Shown here one piece after another: positions 38,795-50,185 of a DNA stretch of 64,000 nt. Origin of the DNA: Lysobacteraceae bacterium P. GTDB lineage: Bacteria; Pseudomonadota; Gammaproteobacteria; Xanthomonadales; Xanthomonadaceae. Position numbers and translations under genes: made by a program. The notes beneath the pieces were generated by a model, which saw only the letters and a list, made by a program, of their open reading frames with translations, was not told where the DNA came from and did not search any database. Within the stretch, counting starts at the first letter, position 1, and every line of letters starts with the position of its first letter. The stretch is from the NCBI GenBank assembly GCA_005503055.1, contig SCOX01000004.1, positions 240,586 to 304,585 of the forward strand, written 5' to 3'.

Positions 38795-40162
38795 ATGGCG
38801 CACGAGCACCACGATTACTCCAAGGGCTACGGTCCGGTCGGTCCGGCCCCGCAGGAGCACACCGTCGTCTACACGACGTTGCACTACGACACGCCGTGGT
38901 CGTACGAAAACTATCTCAAGACCGGCGGCTACGCGGCGCTGCGCAAGATCCTGTCCGAGAAGATGGACCCGGCCGCGATCATCGACATGGTCAAGGCGTC
39001 GGGCCTGCGCGGCCGCGGCGGCGCGGGCTTCCCGACCGGCCTGAAGTGGTCCTTCATGCCCAAGGGCAGCGGCACGCAGAAGTACATCCTGTGCAACTCG
39101 GACGAATCCGAGCCCGGCACGGCGAAGGATCGCGACATCCTGCGCTACAACCCGCATTCGGTCGTGGAGGGCATGGCGATCGCCTGCTACGCCACCGGTT
39201 CGACCGTGGCCTACAACTACCTGCGCGGCGAATTCCATCACGAGCCGTTCGAGCACTTCGAGCAGGCGCTGAAGGAAGCCTACGAGAACGGCTGGCTGGG
39301 CAAGAACGTGCTCGGCAGCGGCGTGGACATCGACATCTACGGCGCGCTCGGCGCCGGCGCCTACATCTGCGGCGAAGAAACCGCGCTGATGGAGTCGCTG
39401 GAAGGCAAGAAGGGCCAGCCGCGCTACAAGCCGCCGTTCCCGGCCAACTTCGGCCTGTTCGGCAAGCCGACGACGATCAACAACACCGAGACCTATGCCT
39501 CGGTGCCGGCGATCATCCGCAACGGCGCGGAATGGTTCCTCAACCTGGGCAAGCCGAACAATGGCGGTCCGAAGATCTTCTCGATCTCCGGCCACGTCGC
39601 CAAGCCGGGCAACTACGAGATCCGCCTGGGAACGCCGTTCTCGGAACTGCTGCAGCTGGCCGGCGGCATGCGCAACGGCGCGAAGATCAAGGGCGTGATT
39701 CCCGGCGGGTCGTCGATGCCGGTGTTGCCGGGCGACACGATGATGTCGCTGACGATGGACTACGACGCGATCCAGAAGGCCGGTTCGGGCCTGGGCTCTG
39801 GCGCGGTCATCGTGATGGACGAGACGACCTGCATGGTGCGCGCCTGCCAGCGCATCGCGCGCTTCTATTTCAAGGAGAGCTGCGGCCAGTGCACGCCGTG
39901 CCGCGAAGGCACCGGCTGGATGTACCGCATGCTGACCCGCATCGCCGAGAAGCAGGCGACGCTGGAAGACCTGCAGATGCTGCGCGCGGCGGCGGGCCAG
40001 ATCGAAGGCCATACCATCTGCGCATTCGGCGAAGCGGCGGCGTGGCCGGTGCAGGGTTTCCTGCGCCATTTCTGGGATGAATTCGAATACGCGATCGTGA
40101 ACAAGCGTTTCCTGGTCGACGACCAGCGCGCCGGCACGGTGGTGGAGAAGGTCGCCGCATGA
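38795..40162 (+). CDS. nuoF: NADH-quinone oxidoreductase subunit F
   Basis: A 455-aa subunit binding NADH, FMN and the 4Fe-4S cluster N3. The FMN/NADH motifs are GLRGRGGAGFPTGLKW and GAGAYICGEETALMES; the cluster ligands are in ESCGQCTPCREG and the distal Cys in GHTICAFG. ATG 38795 (MAHEHHDYSKG) gives a His-rich short leader. Its stop overlaps nuoG (ATGA). Confidence 0.97.
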   Translation: MAHEHHDYSKGYGPVGPAPQEHTVVYTTLHYDTPWSYENYLKTGGYAALRKILSEKMDPAAIIDMVKASGLRGRGGAGFPTGLKWSFMPKGSGTQKYILCNSDESEPGTAKDRDILRYNPHSVVEGMAIACYATGSTVAYNYLRGEFHHEPFEHFEQALKEAYENGWLGKNVLGSGVDIDIYGALGAGAYICGEETALMESLEGKKGQPRYKPPFPANFGLFGKPTTINNTETYASVPAIIRNGAEWFLNLGKPNNGGPKIFSISGHVAKPGNYEIRLGTPFSELLQLAGGMRNGAKIKGVIPGGSSMPVLPGDTMMSLTMDYDAIQKAGSGLGSGAVIVMDETTCMVRACQRIARFYFKESCGQCTPCREGTGWMYRMLTRIAEKQATLEDLQMLRAAAGQIEGHTICAFGEAAAWPVQGFLRHFWDEFEYAIVNKRFLVDDQRAGTVVEKVAA

Positions 40163-42387
40163 GCGCTCAGCCCGTAAACCCGAACCTGCCGCCGGACCAC
40201 GTCACCGTCTTCATCGACGGCGTCGAGATGGCCGCGCCGAAGGGCTCGATGATCATCCAGGCCGCCGACAAGGCCGGCATCGCGATCCCGCGCTTTTGCT
40301 ACCACGACAAGCTGGCCATCGCGGCGAACTGCCGCATGTGCCTGGTCGAGGTCGAGAAGATGCCCAAGCCGGCGCCGGCTTGCGCCACGCCGGTCATGGA
40401 CGGGATGAAGGTCTCCACGCGCAGCGACAAGGCATTGAAGTCGCAACGCAACGTGATGGAGTTCCTGCTGATCAACCATCCGCTCGACTGCCCGATCTGC
40501 GATCAGGGCGGCGAGTGCGAGCTGCAGGACCTGTCGCTGGGCTATGGCCGTTCGGTGAGCCGTTTCGTCGAGCGCAAGCGAGTGGTGCCCGACGAGGACA
40601 TGGGACCGCTGGTGGCCACCGAAATGACGCGCTGCATCCAGTGCACGCGCTGCGTTCGGTTCACCGCGGAAATCGCCGGCACCTACGAGTTGGGCGGCAT
40701 GTACCGCGGCGAGAACCTGCAGATCGGCACCTACGACGGCAAGCCGCTGACGACCGAGCTGTCGGGCAACGTCGTCGACGTGTGTCCGGTCGGCGCGCTG
40801 ACCAACAAGGTGTTCCAGTTCAAGGCCCGTCCGTGGGAGCTGATCGCGCGCGAGTCGCTGGGTTACCACGATTCGCTGGGCAGCAATCTGTTCCTGCACG
40901 TGCGTCGCGGCGAAGTGCTGCGCACCGTTCCGCGCGACAACGAAGCGGTCAACGAATGCTGGCTGTCGGACCGCGACCGCTACTCGCACCAGGGACTGTA
41001 CGCGGAAGACCGCGCACAGGCGCCGATGGTCAAGGAAAACGGCGAGTGGCGCGAAGCCTCGTGGGAAGAAGCGCTGGCCAAGGCCGCGAAGATCCTGCGC
41101 GATAACGCCGCCGATCAGCTCGGCGTGCTCCTGAATCCGGCGACTTCGAACGAAGAGGGTGCGCTGCTCGCGCGCCTGGCCGACGCATTGGGCACGGGCA
41201 ACATCGACCATCGCATCGGTCAGCATGATCTGAGCGACGCCGTGGCCGCGACGACGTTCGCCGCGCCGGTCGCGGATCTCGGCCATGCCGACGTCATCGT
41301 CATCGTGGGTTCCAATCTGCGCCAGGAGCTGCCGCTGGTGAACCAGCGCGTGCGCAAGGCGTGGACTCGCGGCGCGAAGGTGTACGTGGTCAACCCGGTC
41401 GATTTCGACTTCACCTACGACATCGCCGAGAAGGCGATCGTCGCGCCGTCGAAGATCGCCGGCGTGCTGGGCGACAGCGGACTGGTGGACATCGTCAAGA
41501 ACGCGACGCGCGCCGTCGTGATCGTCGGCGCGCTGGCCGAGAACGGTCCGCACGCTGCGCAGATCCGCAAGGCCGCGGCCGATTTCGCCGCTGCAACCGG
41601 TGCTTCGCTCAACCGCATCCCGCAGGGCGCGAACGCCGTCGGCCTGTCCGATTACGGCGTGCTCCCGACCTCGCGCGATGCGCAGTCGATGCTGGCCGAT
41701 CCGCGCACGGCTTACATCCTGTACGGCATCGAGCCGGGCATGGATTTCGCCGACACCGCGACGGCGCTGAAGGCGCTCAACGCGGCCCAGGTCGTGGCGT
41801 TCAGCACGTTCGCGTGCCGTTCGACCCGCAGTGTGGCCGACGTGATCCTGCCGATCGGCCTGTTGCCGGAGATCGACGCCACGCTGACCAACCTCGATGG
41901 ACGTCAGCAGGCTACCGTCTCGGGCGGCAAGCTGCCGGGCCAGGCGCGCGCCGGCTGGCGCGTGCTTCGCGCCCTCGGCGGCGAACTCAACGCGCAGGGT
42001 TTCGATTTCGTCGACCTTTCCGGCCTGCGTGCCGGCATGCAGATGCGTGAAGTGAACGTCGCCGCCGGCAAGGCGCCGAACGTGTGGGGCGAGGGCCTGG
42101 AAGTGGCCGCCAGCGTCGCGATCTACCGCAGCGATGCGGTCGTGCGTCGCGCGCCCGCACTGCAGGCGCATCCGCTCAATGTCGAGCCGAAGGCCGTGCT
42201 GAATCCGGCGGATGCATCCGCGCTCGGCTTCAGCGATGGCGTGGTGGGCAAGTTCAACACCACCGCGGGCACCGCGACGCTGCCGGTCAGCGTCAGCGAC
42301 AAGGTCGCGCCGGGCACCGTGTGGGTCGAAACCGGCCATGGCGCGACCGCGCCGATGTCGGGTCGCGTGCAGGCGGGGAGGGCGTAA
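40159..42387 (+). CDS. nuoG: NADH-quinone oxidoreductase subunit G
   Basis: A 742-aa 75-kDa subunit. The N-terminal 2Fe-2S domain has Cys ligands in PRFCYHDKL, NCRMCLVE and PACATPV (N1b). The N5 cluster has a His-Cys3 set in HPLDCPICDQGGECEL, and N4 is in CIQCTRCVRF with CPVGAL later. The molybdopterin-oxidoreductase-like C-terminal half follows. The extra N7 Cys set of some species is not apparent. It lies between nuoF (4-bp overlap) and nuoH (3-bp gap). Confidence 0.96.
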   Translation: MSAQPVNPNLPPDHVTVFIDGVEMAAPKGSMIIQAADKAGIAIPRFCYHDKLAIAANCRMCLVEVEKMPKPAPACATPVMDGMKVSTRSDKALKSQRNVMEFLLINHPLDCPICDQGGECELQDLSLGYGRSVSRFVERKRVVPDEDMGPLVATEMTRCIQCTRCVRFTAEIAGTYELGGMYRGENLQIGTYDGKPLTTELSGNVVDVCPVGALTNKVFQFKARPWELIARESLGYHDSLGSNLFLHVRRGEVLRTVPRDNEAVNECWLSDRDRYSHQGLYAEDRAQAPMVKENGEWREASWEEALAKAAKILRDNAADQLGVLLNPATSNEEGALLARLADALGTGNIDHRIGQHDLSDAVAATTFAAPVADLGHADVIVIVGSNLRQELPLVNQRVRKAWTRGAKVYVVNPVDFDFTYDIAEKAIVAPSKIAGVLGDSGLVDIVKNATRAVVIVGALAENGPHAAQIRKAAADFAAATGASLNRIPQGANAVGLSDYGVLPTSRDAQSMLADPRTAYILYGIEPGMDFADTATALKALNAAQVVAFSTFACRSTRSVADVILPIGLLPEIDATLTNLDGRQQATVSGGKLPGQARAGWRVLRALGGELNAQGFDFVDLSGLRAGMQMREVNVAAGKAPNVWGEGLEVAASVAIYRSDAVVRRAPALQAHPLNVEPKAVLNPADASALGFSDGVVGKFNTTAGTATLPVSVSDKVAPGTVWVETGHGATAPMSGRVQAGRA

Positions 42388-42390
42388 ACC

Positions 42391-43458
<1,068 letters not shown>

Positions 43459-43471
43459 GGACCAGTCAGGC

Positions 43472-43960
43472 ATGAATCGCATCGTTTCCTACTTCAAGAG
43501 CCTGCTGCTCATCGAGCTGTCGCAGGGACTTGCCCTCACGGCGAAGTACCTGTTCAAGCCGAAGTACACGCTGATGTACCCGATGGAAAAGACGCCGCAG
43601 TCGCCGCGCTTCCGCGGTGTGCACGCGCTGCGCCGCTACCCCAACGGGGAAGAGCGCTGCATCGCCTGCAAGCTGTGCGAGGCCGTGTGCCCGGCGCTGG
43701 CGATCACCATCGATTCGACCAAGCGCGAGGACGGCACCCGCCGCACCACGCGTTACGACATCGATCTGTTCAAGTGCATCTTCTGCGGCTTCTGCGAGGA
43801 GTCCTGCCCGGTCGACTCGATCGTCGAGACGCACGTGCACGAGTACCACTTCGACAAGCGCGGTCAGAACATCGTGACCAAGACGCAATTGCTGGCCATC
43901 GGCGACCGCCTCGAGGCGGAGATCGCCGAGCGCCGCGCCGCCGACGCACCTTTCCGCTGA
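43472..43960 (+). CDS. nuoI: NADH-quinone oxidoreductase subunit I
   Basis: A 162-aa ferredoxin-like subunit with two 4Fe-4S clusters (N6a, N6b). The ligand sets are [16 protein letters not shown] and [16 protein letters not shown]. An N-terminal amphipathic helix attaches it to the membrane arm. ATG 43472, 13 bp after nuoH. Confidence 0.97.
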   Translation: MNRIVSYFKSLLLIELSQGLALTAKYLFKPKYTLMYPMEKTPQSPRFRGVHALRRYPNGEERCIACKLCEAVCPALAITIDSTKREDGTRRTTRYDIDLFKCIFCGFCEESCPVDSIVETHVHEYHFDKRGQNIVTKTQLLAIGDRLEAEIAERRAADAPFR

Positions 43961-43973
43961 GGGCCTGACGAAC

Positions 43974-44609
43974 ATGGATCTCGCCCTGATTGCCTTCCTC
44001 CTGTTCGCAGCCGTCGCCACCATGGCCGCCGTTGCGGTCATCAGCGTGAAGAACCCGGTCCACGCCGTGTTGTTCCTCGTGCTGACGTTCTTCTCCGTGG
44101 CCTGCACCTGGATCATCGCCGGCGCCGAGTTCCTCGGCGTGGCCCTGATCCTGGTCTACGTCGGCGCGGTGATGGTGCTTTTGCTGTTCGTGGTGATGAT
44201 GCTTGACATCGATGTCGCGCCGTTGCGCGAAGGCTATGTGCGCTATCTCCCGATCGGTCTGGTCGTCGCCGTGGTCATGCTGGTGGAGATGCTGATGCTG
44301 ATCGGCGTCAAGGCCAATGTCGCCACCGGATTTCCGGCCGATCCATCCGCGGCCGGCAACACGCAGTGGCTGGCGCGTGCGCTGTTCACGCAGTTCCTGC
44401 TGCCGTTCGAAGTCGCGGCCGTCATCCTGACCGTGGCCGTGATCGCCGCGGTGATGCTGACCCTGCGTCGCCGCGTCGGCGCGCGCCACCAGAGTCCGTC
44501 GGCACAGGCGCGCGTGCGCGCTGCCGATCGCGTTCGTATCGTCAAGATGGATGCCGTCAAGCCGGTCGTGCCGGCGGCGGATGTTCCGGCAGAGGAGGGC
44601 AAGCCGTGA
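43974..44609 (+). CDS. nuoJ: NADH-quinone oxidoreductase subunit J
   Basis: A 211-aa membrane subunit with five helices. Helix 3 shows the conserved [22 protein letters not shown] pattern, whose pi-bulge gates proton flow. A basic C-terminal tail (about 165-211) follows. Its stop overlaps nuoK (GTGA). Confidence 0.94.
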   Translation: MDLALIAFLLFAAVATMAAVAVISVKNPVHAVLFLVLTFFSVACTWIIAGAEFLGVALILVYVGAVMVLLLFVVMMLDIDVAPLREGYVRYLPIGLVVAVVMLVEMLMLIGVKANVATGFPADPSAAGNTQWLARALFTQFLLPFEVAAVILTVAVIAAVMLTLRRRVGARHQSPSAQARVRAADRVRIVKMDAVKPVVPAADVPAEEGKP

Positions 44610-44932
44610 GCGAATTCTTCGGCGCCGGGCTCGCGCTCGGCCACTACCTCGCGCTCGGTGCGGTGCTGTTCTGCATCAGCGTCGCCGGCATCTTCCTCAA
44701 CCGCAAGAACGTCATCATGTTGCTGATGTCGCTGGAGCTGCTGCTGCTGGCAGTGAACATCAACTTCGTCGCGTTCTCGCGCCAGCTGCAGGACCCTGCC
44801 GGCCAGGTGTTCGTGTTCTTCATCCTGACCGTCGCCGCAGCCGAGGCCGCCATCGGCCTGGCCATCCTGGTCACGCTGTTCCGCAACCGGCGCACGATCA
44901 ACGTGGCCGAAATCGATTCGATGAAGGGCTGA
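44606..44932 (+). CDS. nuoK: NADH-quinone oxidoreductase subunit K
   Basis: A 108-aa antiporter-like membrane subunit with three helices. The conserved Glu residues for proton transfer are in [14 protein letters not shown] and [14 protein letters not shown] 44606 overlaps nuoJ. The first ~10 residues ([10 protein letters not shown]) are variable. nuoL starts 1 bp after its stop. Confidence 0.95.
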   Translation: MSEFFGAGLALGHYLALGAVLFCISVAGIFLNRKNVIMLLMSLELLLLAVNINFVAFSRQLQDPAGQVFVFFILTVAAAEAAIGLAILVTLFRNRRTINVAEIDSMKG

Positions 44933-44933
44933 C

Positions 44934-47093
44934 GTGGAGAACGCAATCGTGGAGCACGCCATCTCCAAGTCCGTCCTGCTCGCCATCGTGCTGGCGCCGT
45001 TGTTCGGCGCGATCATCGCGGGCTTGTTCCGTCGCCAGGTCGGCCGCGCGGGCGCGCACTGGGTGACCATCCTCGGCGTCGCGGTCAGCTGCGCGCTGTC
45101 GGTCCACGTGCTGTGGCAGCTGGTCGGGCAGGGCGCATCGCCGTTCAACGAGAACGTCTACACCTGGTTCCAGGTGGGCGGCATCGAAGCGCACGTCGGC
45201 TTCATGGTCGACAAGCTGAGCGCGATGATGATGGTGGTCGTCACCTTCGTCTCGCTGCTGGTGCACATCTACACCATCGGCTACATGGCCGAAGACGACG
45301 GCTACCAGCGCTTCTTCAGCTACATCTCGCTGTTCACCTTCTCGATGTTGATGCTCGTGATGAGCAACAACTTCCTCCAGCTGTTCTTCGGCTGGGAGGC
45401 GGTGGGTCTGGTGTCGTACCTGCTGATCGGTTTCTGGTTCAAGCGCCCGACCGCGGTGTTCGCCAACCTCAAGGCGTTCCTGGTCAACCGCGTCGGCGAC
45501 TTCGGCTTCCTGCTCGGCATCGCCGGCGTGCTGCTGATGTTCGGCTCGCTCGACTACGGCTCCGTGTTCGCCAACGCGCCGACGATCGCTGGCGTGAAGA
45601 TCGCCATCTTCGCCGGCCACGAGTGGTCGGTGGCGACGGTGATCTGCATCTGCCTGTTCATTGGTGCGATGGGCAAGTCGGCGCAGGTGCCGTTGCACGT
45701 GTGGCTGCCCGACTCGATGGAAGGCCCGACGCCGATCTCCGCGCTGATCCACGCCGCGACGATGGTGACCGCGGGCATCTTCATGGTGGCGCGCATGTCG
45801 CCGCTGTTCGAGCTGTCGGAGACGGCGCTGACGTTCGTGCTGTTCATCGGCGCCACGACGGCGTTCTGGACCGGCCTGATCGGCATCGTGCAGAACGACA
45901 TCAAGCGCGTGGTCGCGTATTCGACGTTGTCGCAGCTGGGCTACATGACCGTCGCGCTTGGCGTGTCGGCGTACAGCGCCGGCGTCTACCACCTGATGAC
46001 GCACGCCTTCTTCAAGGCATTGCTGTTCCTGGGCGCCGGCTCGGTGATCATCGGTATGCACCACGAGCAGGACATGCGCCGCATGGGCGGCCTGAAGAAG
46101 TACATGCCGATCACGTACTGGACGATGCTCATCGGCACGTTGGCGCTGATCGGCACGCCGTTCTTCAGCGGTTTCTACTCGAAGGACACCATCATCGAGG
46201 CGGCCGCCGAACACGCCCACGAAGCCAACAGCTGGGTCGCCACGTATGCGTACTGGGCGGTGCTGCTGGGTGCGTTCGTCACGGCGTTCTACAGCTTCCG
46301 CCTGCTGTACCTGACCTTCCACGGCAAGGAGCGTTTCCACGATCCGGTGCCGGACCACTACGTCGCGCCGGAGGCGGATTCGTCCGAACACGAATCGCAG
46401 CTCAGCGAGCAGCATGGCCACGATGCGCACGACGCGCATGGGCACGACAACGGCCATGGCCACGACGATCATCACCACGCGCACACGCCGCACGAGTCGC
46501 CGTGGGTGGTCACCGTGCCGTTGATCCTGCTGGCGATCCCGTCGGTGCTGATCGGCTTCTTCACCGTCGGCACGATGCTGTTCGGCACCGACGTGATGGG
46601 TCATCACAAGCAGCTGCCCTTCTTCCTCGGCTCGATCGACGTCGGCGCCGCGCGCGACACCGTCGCCAAGGTCGGCGCGGAGGTCTGGCACGGTCCGATC
46701 GCCTATGCGATGCATGGCTTCAAGGCGCCGGCGTTCTGGCTGACCCTGGGCGGTTTCGTCCTGGCCACCATCATGTACTGGTGGAAGCCGGAGCTTCCCG
46801 CGAAGGCGCGTCGCATATTCGCCTGGCCGGTGCGCGTGCTCGAGAACAAGTACGGCTTCGACGCGCTATGGATCGGCGGTTTCGCCGGCGGCGGTCTGGG
46901 CCTGGGCAAGGTCTCGCGCGCAATCGACAGCCACCTGATCGACGGCGTCGCGGTGAACGGCAGCGCCCGCGTGGTCGACCTCGTGGCCCGCCTGACCCGC
47001 CGGATGCAATCCGGTTACCTCTACCACTACGCGTTCGCGATGATCATCGGCCTGATTGCTTTGCTGGCCGCACTGATCCGCTACTGGCGCTGA
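44934..47093 (+). CDS. nuoL: NADH-quinone oxidoreductase subunit L
   Basis: A 719-aa proton-pumping membrane subunit with about 16 helices and the long lateral helix. Key residues are Glu in GWEAVGLVSYLL and Lys in MGKSAQVPLHVWLPDSMEGP. An unusual His-rich loop of about 40 residues occurs near residues 483-522, with 13 His in blocks such as HGHDAHDAHGHDNGHGHDD, between two predicted helices; Escherichia coli NuoL lacks it. GTG 44934 is the start; a second GTG at 44949 would remove five residues. Confidence 0.95.
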   Translation: MENAIVEHAISKSVLLAIVLAPLFGAIIAGLFRRQVGRAGAHWVTILGVAVSCALSVHVLWQLVGQGASPFNENVYTWFQVGGIEAHVGFMVDKLSAMMMVVVTFVSLLVHIYTIGYMAEDDGYQRFFSYISLFTFSMLMLVMSNNFLQLFFGWEAVGLVSYLLIGFWFKRPTAVFANLKAFLVNRVGDFGFLLGIAGVLLMFGSLDYGSVFANAPTIAGVKIAIFAGHEWSVATVICICLFIGAMGKSAQVPLHVWLPDSMEGPTPISALIHAATMVTAGIFMVARMSPLFELSETALTFVLFIGATTAFWTGLIGIVQNDIKRVVAYSTLSQLGYMTVALGVSAYSAGVYHLMTHAFFKALLFLGAGSVIIGMHHEQDMRRMGGLKKYMPITYWTMLIGTLALIGTPFFSGFYSKDTIIEAAAEHAHEANSWVATYAYWAVLLGAFVTAFYSFRLLYLTFHGKERFHDPVPDHYVAPEADSSEHESQLSEQHGHDAHDAHGHDNGHGHDDHHHAHTPHESPWVVTVPLILLAIPSVLIGFFTVGTMLFGTDVMGHHKQLPFFLGSIDVGAARDTVAKVGAEVWHGPIAYAMHGFKAPAFWLTLGGFVLATIMYWWKPELPAKARRIFAWPVRVLENKYGFDALWIGGFAGGGLGLGKVSRAIDSHLIDGVAVNGSARVVDLVARLTRRMQSGYLYHYAFAMIIGLIALLAALIRYWR

Positions 47094-47110
47094 TACGACA
47101 AGGACCCGAC

Positions 47111-48640
47111 GTGAATTCCGAGCCCTTGCAGAGCACTTCCTTGCTGCTCAGCCTACTGATCTGGCTGCCGATCCTCGGCGGCCTGGCGACGATGGCCTTC
47201 GGCAACCAACGCGGTGGTGCGGCGCGCTGGTTCGCGACCGGCATCGCCTTGCTCACGCTGCTGGCGAGCATCCCGCTGTTCACCGGCTTCCACATGGCCG
47301 ACTCGGCGATGCAGTTCGTCGAGAACCGCAACTGGATCCCGGCCTACGACATCCGCTACCACCTGGGCGTTGACGGCATTTCCATCGCGCTGATCGGCCT
47401 GACCACGCTGACGACGCTGTTGGCGATGATCGGCGCCTGGACGTCGGTCGACAAACGCGTCGCCCAGTACTACGCGGCCTTCCTGATTCTCGAAGGCCTG
47501 ATGATCGGCGTGTTCGCCGCGCTCGACTCGATGCTGTTCTATGTCTTCTTCGAAGGCATGCTCATCCCGATGTTCATCATCATCGGCGTGTGGGGCGGTC
47601 CGCGTCGTGTGTACGCATCGATCAAGTTCTTCCTGTACACGTTCCTCGGCTCGCTGTTCATGCTGCTGGGCCTGATCTACCTGTACCTGAAGGGCGGCAG
47701 CTGGCAGCTGGCCGACATGTATGCGCTGCCGCTGACGGCGACGGAGCAGATGTGGATCTTCTTCGGCTTCCTGGTGGCCTTCGCGGTCAAGGTGCCGATG
47801 TTCCCGGTGCACACTTGGTTGCCTGACGCGCACGTGGAAGCGCCGACCGCGGGTTCGGTGATTCTGGCCGCGATCATGCTGAAGATCGGTGGCTACGGCT
47901 TCATCCGCTTCGTGCTGCCGATCGTGCCGGACGCCGGCGCCGAGTACGCATGGCTGGTCATCGCGTTGAGCCTGATCGCCGTGGTCTACGTCGGCCTGGT
48001 CGCGCTGGCGCAGGACGACATGAAGAAGCTCATCGCGTACTCGTCGGTGTCGCACATGGGCTTCGTCACCCTGGGCACGTTCATCGCCTTCGCGCTGGTG
48101 CGCGAGCAGGGCAACACCGACGCTGCGCGCCTGGGCCTGCAGGGTGCGATGGTGCAGATGATCAGCCACGGTTTCGTGTCGGGCGCCATGTTCTCCTGCG
48201 TCGGCGTGCTGTACGACCGCATGCACACCCGCATGATCAAGGATTACGGTGGCGTGGCGAATGTGATGCCGTGGTTCGCCGCGTTCGTGGTGCTGTTCGC
48301 GATGGCCAACTCCGGCCTGCCGGGCACCTCGGGCTTCGTCGGCGAGTTCATGGTGATCATGGCCAGCTTCCAGCAGCACCCGCTCATCGGCTTCGTCGCG
48401 GCCACCACGCTGATCATCGGCGCGGCCTACACGCTGTGGCTGGTCAAGCGCACCATCTGGGGCGAAGTGGGCAACGCGCACGTCGCCGAGCTGGAGGACA
48501 TCAACCCGCGCGAAACCTTCGTGCTGGGTGTGTTCGCCGTCGGCGTGCTGGTTCTGGGCCTGTGGCCGAAGCCCCTGACCGACCTGATGGAACCTGCCAT
48601 CGCGAACCTGGCGACTCAGATCGCCGCGTCGAAGCTCTGA
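47111..48640 (+). CDS. nuoM: NADH-quinone oxidoreductase subunit M
   Basis: A 509-aa antiporter-like proton-pumping subunit with about 14 helices. Key residues are Glu in VFFEGMLIPMF and Lys in FAVKVPMFPVHTWLPDAHVE. Start is GTG 47111 with AAGGACC upstream. It follows nuoL after 17 bp and precedes nuoN by 12 bp. Confidence 0.96.
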   Translation: MNSEPLQSTSLLLSLLIWLPILGGLATMAFGNQRGGAARWFATGIALLTLLASIPLFTGFHMADSAMQFVENRNWIPAYDIRYHLGVDGISIALIGLTTLTTLLAMIGAWTSVDKRVAQYYAAFLILEGLMIGVFAALDSMLFYVFFEGMLIPMFIIIGVWGGPRRVYASIKFFLYTFLGSLFMLLGLIYLYLKGGSWQLADMYALPLTATEQMWIFFGFLVAFAVKVPMFPVHTWLPDAHVEAPTAGSVILAAIMLKIGGYGFIRFVLPIVPDAGAEYAWLVIALSLIAVVYVGLVALAQDDMKKLIAYSSVSHMGFVTLGTFIAFALVREQGNTDAARLGLQGAMVQMISHGFVSGAMFSCVGVLYDRMHTRMIKDYGGVANVMPWFAAFVVLFAMANSGLPGTSGFVGEFMVIMASFQQHPLIGFVAATTLIIGAAYTLWLVKRTIWGEVGNAHVAELEDINPRETFVLGVFAVGVLVLGLWPKPLTDLMEPAIANLATQIAASKL

Positions 48641-48652
48641 GGTGGTAGCGCA

Positions 48653-50104
48653 ATGAACATGCCCGTCCGTTCCTTCGCCGACCTGATGCCGCTGCTGCCC
48701 GAGCTGGTGGTGATCCTCGGTGCGTTCGCACTGCTGATGATCGACCTGTTCATCGACGAGCGCCGCCGCGTGGTCAGCCACCTGTTCGCCATTGCCGTGC
48801 TCGCTGTCGCGACCTTCATGGTCGCCACCGGCGTGGGCGGGCAGGGCACCATGCTCAGCGGCATGTTCGTCCGCGATACCGCGGCCGACGTGATGAAGGT
48901 GACCATCGGCGTCGTCGGCATCCTGGCCATGATCTACACCTGGCCATACCTGCGCGCCCGCGATCTGTACAAGGGCGAGGTCTCGGTGCTGATGCTCTTC
49001 GCCACCGCCGGCATGATGCTGCTGGTATCTTCGGGCAGCCTGGTGATGGTGTACCTGGGCCTGGAAATGCTGGCGCTGTGCTCGTACGCGCTGGTCGCCG
49101 TGGATCGCGACAGTCCGCTGGCGTCGGAAGCGGCCATCAAGTACTTCGTGCTTGGCGCCCTGGCTTCGGGCCTGCTGCTGTATGGCCTGTCGCTGGTCTA
49201 CGGTGCGACGGGAACGCTGCAGCTGGACCAGATCGCCGTCGTGACCCAGGCGCGCATCGCCGAGGGCAATACGCTGATGCTGATCACCGGCGTGGTGTTC
49301 ATCGTCGCCGGCATCGCCTTCAAGTTCGGCGCCGCGCCGTTCCACATGTGGCTGCCGGACGTCTACCACGGTGCCCCGACGCCGATCACGCTGTTCATCG
49401 GCTCGGCGCCGAAGCTGGCTGCGTTTGGCATGACCTATCGCTTGCTCGAGGTCGGTGCGCCGGCGTTCGAAGAGCAATGGCGCCTGATGCTGGCCGCGGT
49501 GGCCGTGCTGTCGCTGGCGATCGGCAACCTCAGCGCGATGGTGCAGACCAATCTGAAGCGCCTGCTGGCGTATTCGACGGTGTCGCACGTCGGCTTCCTG
49601 TTCGTCGGCCTGGCCGGCGGCGGGCGCGAAGGCTTCGCCGCGGCGCTGTTCTACGCGATCAGCTACTCGATCATGTCGGCCGCCGCGTTCGGCGCGATCG
49701 TGGTGCTCTCGCGCCGCGGTTTCGAGGCTGACCGCATCGACGACTACAAGGGCTTGAACGCCCGCAATCCGTGGATGGCCGGGCTGGTGCTGTGCGTGAT
49801 GGCCTCGCTGGCCGGCGTGCCGCCGTTCCTGGGCTTCTGGTCGAAGCTGGCCGTGCTGCGCGCCGCGCTGCAGGGCGACATGCTGTGGCTGACGCTGGTC
49901 GGCGTGGTGTTCGCGGTGATCGGTGCGTTCTATTACCTGCGCGTGATCAAGGCGATGTACTTCGACGAGCCCGAAGGCGAGGCAATGGAGCCCAGCGACA
50001 ACCGTCCGCTGCGCGTCGCCTTCGGTGTGAACGCGCTGGCGCTTCTCGCACTGGGCCTGGCCTGGAATCCGATCATGGCGTGGTGCCAGCGGGCATTCGC
50101 CTGA
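48653..50104 (+). CDS. nuoN: NADH-quinone oxidoreductase subunit N
   Basis: A 483-aa antiporter-like proton-pumping subunit with about 14 helices. Marks are YLGLEMLALCSYALVA and FKFGAAPFHMWLPDVYHGAP. It is the last of the 14 nuo genes. A stem CCGATT/AATCGG at about 50122-50142 and then the tRNA-fMet promoter follow it. Confidence 0.96.
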   Translation: MNMPVRSFADLMPLLPELVVILGAFALLMIDLFIDERRRVVSHLFAIAVLAVATFMVATGVGGQGTMLSGMFVRDTAADVMKVTIGVVGILAMIYTWPYLRARDLYKGEVSVLMLFATAGMMLLVSSGSLVMVYLGLEMLALCSYALVAVDRDSPLASEAAIKYFVLGALASGLLLYGLSLVYGATGTLQLDQIAVVTQARIAEGNTLMLITGVVFIVAGIAFKFGAAPFHMWLPDVYHGAPTPITLFIGSAPKLAAFGMTYRLLEVGAPAFEEQWRLMLAAVAVLSLAIGNLSAMVQTNLKRLLAYSTVSHVGFLFVGLAGGGREGFAAALFYAISYSIMSAAAFGAIVVLSRRGFEADRIDDYKGLNARNPWMAGLVLCVMASLAGVPPFLGFWSKLAVLRAALQGDMLWLTLVGVVFAVIGAFYYLRVIKAMYFDEPEGEAMEPSDNRPLRVAFGVNALALLALGLAWNPIMAWCQRAFA

Positions 50105-50145
50105 GGGGTTTTTGGCGCGAATCCGATTTAATTCATGAATCGGGC

Positions 50146-50174
50146 TTGCGCATGTTTTAGTCGGCCGTTATGAT
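50146..50174 (+). promoter_or_regulatory. promoter of tRNA-fMet
   Basis: TTGCGC (50146-50151) as -35 and TATGAT (50169-50174) as -10, with a 17-bp spacer. The start site would be about 50181, 5 nt before the tRNA. This is the clearest sigma70-type promoter in the window. Confidence 0.7.
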
Positions 50175-50185
50175 TGTCGGCCTGA

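Noticed and set aside
47153..49588. An 811-codon minus-strand frame over nuoM-nuoN
   Set aside because: Same cause: antisense of conserved membrane genes with high third-position GC.
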